Shown: positions 23,301-35,300 of the stretch, piece after piece
How positions within the stretch are numbered: position 1 is the stretch's first letter
How the letters are laid out: the number at the start of each line of letters is the position of its first letter
Source of the DNA: Siphonodentalium dalli
Taxonomy: Eukaryota > Mollusca > Scaphopoda > Gadilida > Siphonodentaliidae
Length of the DNA stretch: 64,000 nucleotides
NCBI GenBank assembly: GCA_032622095.1
Contig: CP136061.1
Span: forward strand, 128,042,754 to 128,106,753
Direction: 5' to 3'
The notes under the pieces: model-generated
The model's database searches: none
What the model was told of the DNA's origin: nothing
Seen by the model: the letters and a program-made list of their open reading frames with translations, nothing else
Program-made: the position numbers and the translations under genes

Positions 23301-26300
23301 CTTTCTAAAGAACATTTCTGTTACAAGGGAGGTGTCTGAGAACACAGAAATTGTATATATTTGGCCCTAAGTGTATGTAAATAAATTAAAATGATCTCTC
23401 ACCATGGACAGAATCCCAGCTTTCTGACAGTCAGTCCATGAACTGGACGCAACGCCCTTCACCATATACAACGCAAGCAAGGCACAGTTATCTGAAGAAT
23501 AAGAGCAAAGAAATTATACCAGCAAGGGTAAAGTGTTGAGTCACCCAGCCCAAGGCCTTTTTAACTTTTAACTGAGTTTCAACATTGGTTTCTTATCTTT
23601 TTTCCAAAGACTAATAAAAGGTAGTCGACCACATGTCCCCCATAAAAGATGGTTTTATAAAGAGGTTGCGTTTTTTTTAACCAAGAAAATCAAACTTTGG
23701 CAAAAATCATTCAAATAAACTTCGGTAAAAATTATTCAAAAATTTAATATAAATGAAAGTGTCAATGACATTGTAGCTCAACTTAGGTAGGGGAATAAAT
23801 TAATGGTTGACAGTATATGGAGAAATAGGAAAGGTGCTAATTGAAATGTCTAACCTGTGCCAAAGGATTTAGTCATGCAAAGAGTAAAATCCAAGATGGC
23901 TGCTGGCGGCCATGTTTTTTGGTCAATTGACCCCAAAAGGACTCGTTCCCATCTACATGTCATTGTTAACATCCATGAGAAATTTATGAAGTTCCGACCA
24001 AAGCTACGACCTGTAGCCCGTGCCAAAGGATTTAGTCATGCAAAGTGTAAAATCCAAGATGGCTGCTGGCGGCCATGTATTTTGGCCGAACGACCCCAAA
24101 ATCACTCATTCCCATCTACGTGTCATTGTTAACATCCATGACAATTTTCATGAAGATCTGACCAAAGCTACGACCTGTAGCCCGCGCCAAAGGATATAGT
24201 CATGCAAAGAGTAAATCCAAGATGGCTGCTGGCAGCCATGTTTTTCAGCCAAACGACCCCAAAATGACTCGTTCCCATCTACATGTCATTGTTAACATCC
24301 ATGAGAAATTTCATGAAGTTCCGACCAAAGCTACGACCTGTAGCCCGTGCCAAAGGATTTAGTCATGCAAAGAGTAAAATCCAAGATGGCTGCTGGCGGC
24401 CATGTATTTTGGCCGAACGACCCCAAAATCACTCATTCCCATCTACATGTCAATATTAACATCTATGACATATTTCATGATGATCAGATGAACAGTATGA
24501 CCTGTAGCCCGCGCCAATGGATTGAATTTTGAAATCCAAGATGGCCGCCAGCGGCCATGTTTTTCGGCCGAACAAACCCCAAAATGACTCGTTCCCATCT
24601 ACATGTCATTGTTAACATCCATGACAAATTTCATGAAGTTCCGACCAAAACTACGACCTGTAGCCCGCGCCAAAAGATTTAGTCATGCAAAGAGTATAAT
24701 CCAAGATGGCTGCCGGCGGCCATGTTATTTGAACATCCATGACAAATTTCATGATGATCAGACGAACAGTACGACATGTAGCCCGCGCCAATTGATTGAA
24801 TTTTGAAATCCAAGATGGCCACCAGCAGCCATGTTTTTTTTGCCACATGACCCCAAAATGACTCGTTCCCATCTACATGTCAATGGCAACATTCATGACA
24901 AATCTCATAAAGATCAGACCAAAGGTACGACCTGTAGCCCGCGCCAAAGGAAATTGTTGACGGACACACGGACGACGGACGCCAAACCATGGCAATAGCT
25001 CAAACTTACAAAGTAAGTTGAGCTAAAATTGGTCAACCATTTCAGCACTAGACTCCATTTGGAATTGTTGTTTGGGAGCAAATGTTCAAAGAATTGTTGA
25101 CAGAAAGACTAATTGTCAAAATTGGGGAGCAAATGTTCAAATAATTGCTAACCGACAGATTGATGGTACTAAGAACTGATGACTAAACTCCAAAGGAGTC
25201 TTAATCTCAGGTGAGTTAAAAATGTCAGTATGCAACTTCAATTGTATATATATAAATTATACACAACAACTTTCACTGAATGAATCATTGTTGGTAAAAA
25301 AAAATCCTAAATTAACACATAAGTTTACAATCGTGCGTAGTTCAGACATTGTGTTTTCTTAATTAGCATGATTGGCACGGCTGAAATGTGCGGTAATATT
25401 TGTTATTACACGCTTGTTCCTAGAAGTACAGTGTTATTGCCGTTCCATATTCACAAATCCGTATGCAACGTACGTTCCATACGCATCTCGTTGACGTAAA
25501 ATGACGTACATGACGTTCGCCTCAACCACGAAACTGGAACTATTTAAATAAAAGAATCATCACACATGACAAACACGCCCTGTATGAGCCTAAATAAACC
25601 TTCTAATACTGTATTTTTAATGCACGGATTCTAGGATGCGAAGCGTGTAATAAACACATAACGACACGATGTGTAAATGGGTTTGTCGATACGGCACTCG
25701 TGCTGTCGCGGAAGGATAGAACTCGAGGCGCAAGCGCCTCTCGTTCTATCCTTACGCGACAGCACTCGTGCCGTATTGACAAACCCATTTACACATCGTG
25801 TCGTTCTGTGTATTTGAATACTACATTCTTTCAGTAAACAAAGTGCCTGGGCATTCATTTATAGGTTTCACTGAACTAAATACATAATAAGAAGCTGCAT
25901 TTATTTTTGAGACAATGCACAATTTTTGAATATGGTGGGATTCGAACCCCAGCCCACGACAGCGGGCACGCCTTGCAACTCAAAGTCCAACATCAATACC
26001 ACACGGCCACATAAGCTACCCCTTCTGTGGTCGCTTCAGTTGCCATGTAGTATTGACATTGAACTTTGAGTCGCAAAGTGTGTTCGGCGTCATGGGCCGG
26101 GGTCCGAATCCCACCCAATCAAAAAAATTTGCATTGTCTCAAAAGCACAAGCCACTTCTAAAAATCGGCGGCTTGTGTTTTATATAGTCCCAGGCATGTA
26201 CACAGAGGAACGCTCGGCATGTCTCGGAGACAAGTACATATAACATGCAGCTGTGCCAAAAATCTACCATATACATAATAAGACTTTAATTATGGACAAG

Positions 26301-29300
26301 ACCAACAGTGAGGCTGAGGAATTTATTTAGAATTTATGAAAACAAAAAAATGTTGCTGAATACATCTTTAAACCTTTCAGTGCCAAGTCCGATTTTTGTA
26401 TCAACCCATATTTCCTTGATCATTTTTCAAATTTATTGATTATAATAATGTGATACATTGTTGATGTATCACATTATTATAATCAATAACTTTGAAAAAT
26501 GATCAAGGAAATATGGGTTGATACAAAAATCGGACTTGGCACTGAAAGGGTTAAAAGATAGAGTGGAACCATATGGGATAAAACAAACATCAATTGGTGA
26601 ACATGATTTCAGTGCTATTTGTAAACATTTTGAGATCCGACACAAACCAGATTTCTTCAAAGTAACTCATAAATCTCAAATTAAGCTGAGTAATCTCTTT
26701 ATTTTGACGCATTCCTGTATGAATATAGGCCAATACATGAAATACTTATATATGGACTATATATGCAACAAAATGAGTTATTGAGGTGATGAGAATCATC
26801 ACCTCGGAGAGAAAAGAATGGTCCCTTTTCATCTGGAGCAGGTGACATTAAAAGATTGTTTGCAGTTTGTTATTTCTTTACATAGTGAAAATAAAGAATG
26901 CAGTTGATAAATTTTTATGATTTCAGCAAGTCTGTGAGTAACAGGGACCAGCCGAGAGGGCGACGTGGGCGACTTCTTCGCCCTAGCGCCGTCCACTTCG
27001 CCTTATTTTTGCAGTCGGGCGAAGTTCAAGTCGCCCTGAAAATTCCAAAGTTGACTGACGAAAATCGGCAAAATGCCCCAAATAATTTATGATAATTTAC
27101 AACTGTCAACTGTGATTGCACACAATACTCCACTATCAGGGTGTATCAGGGTGTTATAAAACAATTAACACCTGTATTGCTCCAATCTGGAAGCATGTTG
27201 ACAAAGGAGTCTGATTACTGGCACCTGTGAAAACATCGTCGGACCTCAAGTGTTAATCTGGTTGTTGTTATTTTTAGATTACCGTGATTACCACACCTTA
27301 CAATGAAGATTACAACTCACACCTCTCACAATGTGTCAATTCATCACTCCCTCTATGGAGTTTGGTTAAAGAAATTTTAAAACAAATTCATTTGTGAAGC
27401 ATATTAAAATTTCAAACGGGATTACTAACAGAGCACAGTAAAAGTGTTCATGATTTCGTTTCGTTTCGGTTTGATATATTGTTGGCATTTTTAAAAACCC
27501 GAATAATATGAAATAAAATCCTGTCATTCTCCCACAATTACGATATAAAATGCTGCTATCCTCTCACAATTATGTTTGGGTATTATTAATAGTTATTAGG
27601 GTCATGAAGTGAACATAATGACTCCATATTTCAACCATTGTTTCATAAGTTTAATTGACATATGTCATCTCTCCTATTTTCGTTCTATAGCTATTCCTGT
27701 CGTAGTACTGATCAATTTAAATTTTGTAGACTCACTTCGCCCTATAGAACGGCCACTTCGCCTTATTTTTATAGTAGGGCGAAGTCATTTCGCCCTGAAA
27801 ATCTGGTCTAGGCTGGTCCATGGTGAGTAAGACAGCCCTGGCAATTCAGATTTGTTTGCTACGGCAGTAGAATGCCGTAGCCAATTTGATGTGCTTCGGC
27901 AGTGACTACGGCATTTTTACATCCTGTGAAAACATGTTGTTTAATTGCTGTTTTGTCAACATTTGTATGACTAATCATAAAACGTTTACAAGAAGATGTG
28001 TACTATCTATTTTTTTCCTGGAATATATAAATCGTTTATGTGATACCCACTAAGAGTAACCAGAACCACGGCCGTGGGATCGAATGACTATTGAATAATG
28101 ACAGAACTTGCCATGCCCCGTTGTGAAATTAAATTATGCAGTTTCTTGAATGACGTTGCTTCAAAATGGCAAATTCCTTATTTCAAACTCTGTCACCAAC
28201 CGGTATAATAAACCTGGACATGGATACATCATACCTGATTATCAGTCGTAAAGTTACGGGCACTTAGATGATTGGAATAGCAAATAAAACAAATATGTTT
28301 ATACAATTTAACACTCAACGGTAAATAATCATAATGCGCGAGAACTCGTGACAAAGTGTCAAACATCAAAGCACTTATCAGGAACCGGCTGTCAGAATAT
28401 ATCACTGACGCACGTCAATCATTAGTGTGAAGTCCCGCCTTCCCCCAAGTTGAAACGAATCGGCTCACTCGATTGGTTAAATTCAATTATCTGTCATCGT
28501 GAGCTACAAACATCTGCACTGATATTCAGGTATGATTTCTCTATGTCCAGTGTACAAGAGTTGCACCTTATTACAATTACTATTATATATGCAATTTAAC
28601 CCACACCAGATGAAGGTAAAGAAGATAAAATTTATTTCATACGAAATAATTGATTAACATGCACAGAAATAATAAACACCGCAGTGCACCGATGTCAAAG
28701 ATCAATGTTGTTCACTGTGAATCAGGCGAACTAAATTCAATTTGCAGAAGTTGCATGACGTCGAATGATGTCAGTCTGACTCTGACTCAGATTCAGATTC
28801 TGTGTCAGATTCAGCGGTTGAGGAAAACTCATCCAAGTCGATGTCATCGACTGCAAAGTCGGTGTCTTCGCCTGATTCATAGTGCTCAACGTTGGCATCT
28901 GACTCCGGCGCATGGTGTTTGTCGATATCTTCCGATGGCAAGAAAAGGCAGGTTCGTTTTCTGGGAGAGTCTTTTTTGTTACAACGCTTGCGTTTCGGTT
29001 TTGTTGTGTACCCATCAACTCTTCGTGGTCCACTCTTTGCATCAACCACTGCTGTGTCGCGAGACATGAATCGTTCAATTGCCATATCGTAAAGTTTCGA
29101 GTCACCAGAAACGGGTTCCCCTCTCAGAATTAGCAAATGTTCAATAGTGTTATGGTTGAGGGATTGTCGTTCTTTGTTTAGAATTTTTGTAAAAGAACTA
29201 AACACCCTTTCCGCTTCAGCACTGGAAATGGGAAGCACTACACAAATCTCGATAACTTGGAGAAAGTTTCCAATGCAAAGATGTGTTCCTGAAAGGAACA

Positions 29301-32300
29301 AGGCAGGCCATGCTTTTTCCGGAGAATAGTTAATAAGAAATGTTTCAATATGTGAATGTGCCGTGGTCAACTCAGTGTTGAGATTATCAAGATTACAGCC
29401 GTTATGTTCCAGTAAACATTTGAAGTGGTTGACGACCCTGTTTAAATGCGTTCGCAACTCAGACAATTTTTTCAATTGGTAAGTTTTGGTGTCTAGTATT
29501 TCGGCAACACTAACGTACAGAGGGGTCATCAAATCGGTGAAACGTTCTTTGAGGTTGTTTATCATTTTTTTCACGACTGCTGATATTTCGGTACAGACAG
29601 TTTCGAGAGCCTTGTCGAGTTTTGTGGACATCGAGTATCCATGGAATGTTACAGATTTGTCTTCCAGCTCAGCGTTCGGGTTGTCACTTCGGGTTGATCT
29701 TGGTGCATATTTATTTCCTTTGTCTTCTTCGATGAATGGCCAACATAGCTTTGACATTGTAGGGAAATGTGCACTACTATAGAACACGGCTGAGCCCTTT
29801 TCTTCGATTGTGGAATGAAGTGTTTCCAGAGTGGATATTGCGGATTTAATCGTGGATATTGCTTCTGTCATAAGCAAAGATTGCTTCTCCAAACATAGAG
29901 AGAAGGGTGTCACGTGAGCGAGGATATCCCTTCGTGCACATATGTAGATTAAACGCTCAAGCTTCATGGAATCTTTTAGATATCCTGTTAACCTTGGGAC
30001 AAATTCCTTCATGGTATTGTTATATGGAGAAGCTATCTGATGATTGCAGAAACCGATGAATATTGGAAGGTTTCGTATATAATTGTCTGAAGCTTGTACC
30101 TGGTGTGCTACCCAACGTGTACCCGATGGCCTCTTATATTTATACAAATTTGCTTCCATGAAGTTTGCTTGGCGCTTCATTAAGCGCCACCGTAACGGTG
30201 CTCGCTTGAACGTTTTGTGAGCGTTGGCGAGGTCTTCATCGCACTGGCTATTTAGGTCAGAAGATTTGACGCTGTCGTGCAAACCCAATTCACTTCGGTG
30301 ATTCACACACCATCCCATCAACAGATGTTCGCCTATATCTTCACGTATCAACCGATAGAGTTTATGATTTGCATTCGTGCCGTCACTCCCCACTCCAACC
30401 AAGTGATTACAGATGTCAAATTCAAATTTTTGCTTTTTAATGCTATTTTCGAATGCGCGCTTCAGCCCTTCGGCCCCAGCATCATCCGGCTCTTCCAGGG
30501 ACATTACATGGAATATTGGCTTTCCATTTTGACACATCTTGATGACGTATAACTCCTTCTCGTCGCTTGTTTTAGCACTGCTAGATCCATCATAGACGAC
30601 GGTGAAATATTTAGAGACGCCATCATTCAGGGGCTTTGTAATCGTATTGAATTTTATAGTGTCGGCAAGATCGGCTACCATTTCCCTGCATGCACTGCCC
30701 CTCAAATATGCTTTACCCAGGTCTACATTGTGGATATCTCGTTCAAATTTAGCAATGTTCTCATAGTCCTTAAAAGATTTATTGTTTTGGCCAATGTAGT
30801 GGGCTATTTGAAATTTCATTACTAATTGTTTCCTTTGATATTCTGATAGTTTCTTCATGGATTCCTTAAGAGTTAATTGACTTGTACACGAAAATGGTGA
30901 ACTCAAGGTAGTGGTACTGGTAGTACTGGAAGTTGTTCTCTGAATGTTTTCAATATCAGTCGAGTTGATGCTGTGTGTGTCAGACCTTTTTTTCATTATA
31001 GCTATCCGGTGGATATTCGATTTTGATACATGGTCAATTGCATTGCACTTTTTGATAACTGTGGTTCCAGATACCCATTTGTCGACTTTGACATCCTTTA
31101 CTTTACCACGGTGTTGGAATTTCAATAAACCACTTGTTCCCGATGTTTCCCCGTATACTTCCCGACAAACCACACAGAACACCCGCTCTACAGTTTCTCC
31201 GTCACTGGCCAAATCATAGCTAATGCACCCCACACCCCAACCATCAACTGTCTGTTTTTTAACGCCCATCGTATTTTTCAAAATCGCTTTATTTATCTAG
31301 TGATGCAAGGTCACCGTCAATTTTTCACAATGACGTCAGCTGGTGACGTCAAACTATAATTGGCTATACTAAGTATACTTTCCGGCACGTAAATTGCCTT
31401 CCCGTATACTTCCGACAGTTTGTTAAATAAATGCTCTAAATTTGCATGTTTCAAACGTGCACCAATGTTATCAGACTTTAACCAACCAACTACTCTTTTA
31501 CATTGTACAAACATATATGTCAGAAACCAAACTTTCACTTAACGAATAGAAGAACAATCGTAAACAATTTACGGCATGGCATGATATATATAGGAGAGGA
31601 TCTCAGGGCCGGTATAACATCAATCACCAGATATCATCATCATCAACATTCTTATTATCACATGTACATTATATCTGTTATTCATCTTGTTTAAACATTT
31701 ATGTAAATATTGTTGGGAGAGGGGCCACCTTAAGTTGTTATAACTTGTCCCCAATCCCTTAAGTTGTTATAAATTGTCCCCAAAATCCCTTGTAAATTGA
31801 GTTACAATAAATATGTTTGAACCAAACATACTTTAACGGAGTTTACTGACTTCAATAGATTGTCACATCACTGATCAGCAGCTGGCTGACCTATTTCCAT
31901 CAATTAAACTCTGTTGTATTTGTATAACCACGTGCCCGTGTGTATATATGTCAAGGATGCGACAGTCACTCACGCGTAACGGTAAACCCACATCACTCAT
32001 TGGTCTTTGACACATTGTGATCAGATCGCACGTGGGTACAGCGTTTTTGCTACAATGTTAACGCGTGTGTCCAGACTGGCTGCAATGCTACACCGTGACT
32101 AAAATACTATTTACTGAACTGTACGGAGTGTACCAACTTTCTTGTAAAGCGCGGTGCACCTTCAAAGAAGCCGACATTGTCGATTATCCGGGATTGTTGA
32201 ATTGACGCAGGGCTGCTAACATAACTTGGATTCAATTTCATGGTGAATTTGTCACTTACCTTCGAGTTCCCGGTAGTCGGTGGTCATCAGCTACATAACT

Positions 32301-35300
32301 GTTTTAATCGAGTTATTTCTTTTGTCATGCACGAATTTGACCATGGGTAAGATAAATTTAACTCTCGTTTTTGTAGTTTGACTTTTCATTGTTTTGAGTC
32401 TATTCACTTTCAACTTTTGATGGAATATTCAACTAGCTGAACGCCATACATGTCAGTGCTGGGTCCGCAATCCGCTACGGCAGTGTACTGCCGTAGTCAG
32501 AGCCGTTTACTTCAGCAAATCGCTTCGGCATTGCCGATTGCCGTAGCCAAATGCGAGGGCTGGTAAGACCAATATCACATATAAGTATTTCAGGTAATTA
32601 TCGGCCTATCTTTATCATAGAAATACAACAAAAGCAACTGAATAGTGGGTTTAATTTTAGAATTGAAGATTATCAGGAAAAACATACTAATTAGCAGTTA
32701 ACTTTCTTTATACACTGTACACCACTGTTGATAGGTCATGTGACCTTACAAATTAGCAGTTACCTTTCTTGGTACACATCAGTGTTGATAGGTCATGTGA
32801 CCAAACTAGTTAGCAGTTACCTTTCTTGGTATACATCAGTGTTGATAGGTCATGTGACCTGACTAGTTAGCAATTACCTTTCTTGGTACACATCACTGTT
32901 GCTAGGTCATGTGACCTGATCAGCAGGTGGAGAAATTTGAGGCCTTGGGAAATTATCACAGCATCAGAATTGCACGTCAAGGCAGCAAAAAGCAAACTAT
33001 TTAGATTTGTCCTGTTAAATCTGCAGAGAAAACAAAAATTATCTTCAACAAGAGCACGTCGCCAGGGCGTGGCATAATACACCGGTTTCTGGAGAAGAGT
33101 GGGGCAAGGTTTAATTCATTTGTTTAAAACCTTTGACTTAAGACAAAATAATATTTGAACTTGATCTGTAGACCTAATTTGGTTCAGTTCACTCGATTCA
33201 ATATAAAGTTATCATCTGGAAACAGCATATCAGGTAAAATCTAAGTAAAAAAAGGGGCATAACTCAGTCAAAATCATGCGGACAAAACCCATATTCGAAC
33301 TTGATCTGTATTTTGGTGTGGTAAACTAATATACCAAATTTGGTTCAGTTCACTTGATTGAATCTAAAGTTATTATCCGGAAACTGCAAATCAGGTAAAA
33401 TCTTAGTCGAAAAAGAGACATAACTCAGTCAAAATCATGCGGACGAAACCCATATTCAAACTTGATCTGTATTTTAGGGTGGTAAACTAATACCAAATTT
33501 GGTTCAGTTCACTTGATTCAATCTAAAGTTATCATCCGGAAACCGCAAATCATGTAAAATCTAAGTTGAAAAAGGGGCATAACTCAGTCAAAATCACGCA
33601 GACGAAACCCATATTCGAACTTGATCTATATTTTGGTATGGTAAACTAACATACCAAATTTGGTTCAGTTCACTTGATTCAATCTAAAGTTATCATCATA
33701 ACCATCGGAAACCAAAAGCGGATGGACGGACGGACGGCAGACAGACGTACAACCCATTTACATAATACAACCGTTTTTTTTCAAACGGATGTATAAAAAT
33801 TGTTCCATGGAATCTTATTCCACTCAAAGCCAGTGTTCACGCTGTCGCTGGCCAATATGTCCAATGGCCATTTTTTTGGGAAAATGGCCACATAACATTT
33901 CAAGTTTCAAGGCTGAAGTCAGCAATCACCTCTCAAATTATCATCAGATCTCCATGAAACCTTTAATACATTAACAGTAATGAGAAGTTGCTCGCCTGTG
34001 TATGAATAACAATTTATCAAAAGTCACAATGCTTACTTATCAAAACAATGATGATTAGTTACTTGAATGGTGTATTTTCTTAAACAAGTGACATTACTTT
34101 CTGTTTTGGTTATGTTGATATACGTTGATGGCTAGACCTATTTACATATTTGCATTTCCCATCCATACATATTTGCATTATAACTCTAGTCCAACTTGAA
34201 ATTTATCAGTTATTTTTGAGAGTGTTTCTTAATATTTTTGTTTTAGTTTCGGTTTTCTTGATGATCCCATATTTTGGTTTTTCAATTTGATCAAACTATC
34301 TGAAAAATGGCTAAAACAAGATCACCACCAGGCGTGACTTAATACGCCCATTTGCAAAGTAAATAGTTGTCATCTTTCAATTACTATCAAAGGAAATTGG
34401 CTATAAGGTACCAAACCCAATTTGAATTAGACCTGTATTGTGCGGTAATAAACAAACATACAAAATGTGAGTCCAATAGAATAATGCAAAATATAATCTG
34501 GAAAGCAAGAATATGGAAAAATTCTAAGTCAAAAAGGACCACAACTACGGAAAAAAAATCATCGAACCAAACCCCAATTCAAACTTGACCTGTATTTTGG
34601 TATGACTGAGCCACATACTAAGTTTAGTTCTGATAAAATAATCCAAGCTCAAGTTATCATCCAGAAACCAAAATGTTGATGTAAAAAAATTATTTTCCAA
34701 GTTGAAAAAGGTCCATAACATTGAGATTTGTCAACCTCTTGTGGAGATATCTGCTCAGACGGACACAAAAAAAACAAATAAACAATGATGAATAACTCCA
34801 AAACAGAAAATCCAGAAAAAAACAATTGAACACTCTGTTGAATGCCCTCATAGCAGTGAACATCCACACCAAATTACAATCAGATGCGACAACTGGTGTT
34901 TGAGAAATATGCCTGGACAGAAGACAGACGGACGGGCTGATTACATAATATGTAGTGTTTTATCAAACGGGCATATAAAAATTCAGAAATGGCCACAAAA
35001 ATTCTGGCAGCACGAATCCTGCTTAAAGCACAGAATTTATGTCCATTGATTCTCACATTCAATTGAGTAATGTGGTCAAACCCACATGTGCTCTGTATGG
35101 TAAGCCATTGGATTTAGTCATGCCAACAGTAAAATCCAAAATGGCTGCCATACGGACATGTTTTTCAATGAAATTCAGAAAATTTGATAGCTCCCAACTA
35201 GAAGTGATTCAAATTTAAAAAATATTTTTTCAATAAATGTAGGCTGCCGAGTGTGCCAATGAATTTAAATTTTAAATCAAAGATGGGAGCTGGAAATATG

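Larger units (their letters stand above)
25905..26140. mobile_element. inverted pair of tRNA-derived (SINE-like) sequences
   Basis: Two related tRNA-like sequences face each other head to head, with shared tails (TTTTGAGACAATGCA and its inverse) at 25911-25925 and 26130-26144. Each has an A-box-like and a B-box-like motif, detailed in the two entries below. Confidence 0.65.
27834..32561 (-). mobile_element. full-length hAT DNA transposon (4.7 kb)
   Basis: Ends are AGCCCTGGCA on the left and, read inward from the right, AGCCCTCGCA. A 7-bp perfect direct repeat GTAAGAC flanks both ends (27827-27833 and 32563-32569; 8 bp with one mismatch), as expected for the 8-bp hAT duplication. Both subterminal regions carry inverted TACGGCA/TGCCGTA motifs (27858-27913, 32470-32548), likely transposase binding sites. 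The only gene is the minus-strand transposase. The element sits in ATRIP intron 10, in the same orientation as the gene. The exact first base is uncertain by one or two positions. Confidence 0.85.

Noticed and set aside
23754-25026. Regular 163-bp repeats resembling a CRISPR-like array
   Set aside because: Units are contiguous and diverged along their whole length with no unique spacers, in an intron of a eukaryotic gene; it is a pearl tandem array.
25932-26020. Functional tRNA gene
   Set aside because: B box is perfect, but the anticodon arm cannot form a proper 7-nt loop and an inverted diverged copy lies adjacent; tRNA-derived repeat more likely.
28650-31219. Plus-strand ORFs opposite the hAT transposase
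   Set aside because: Shadows of the 836-codon minus-strand gene, without independent motifs.
32909-32930. Alternative exon 10 donor ATCAG|GTCACA
   Set aside because: It would break phase with exon 11 and remove residues that align with ATRIP; the donor at 32877 restores both.
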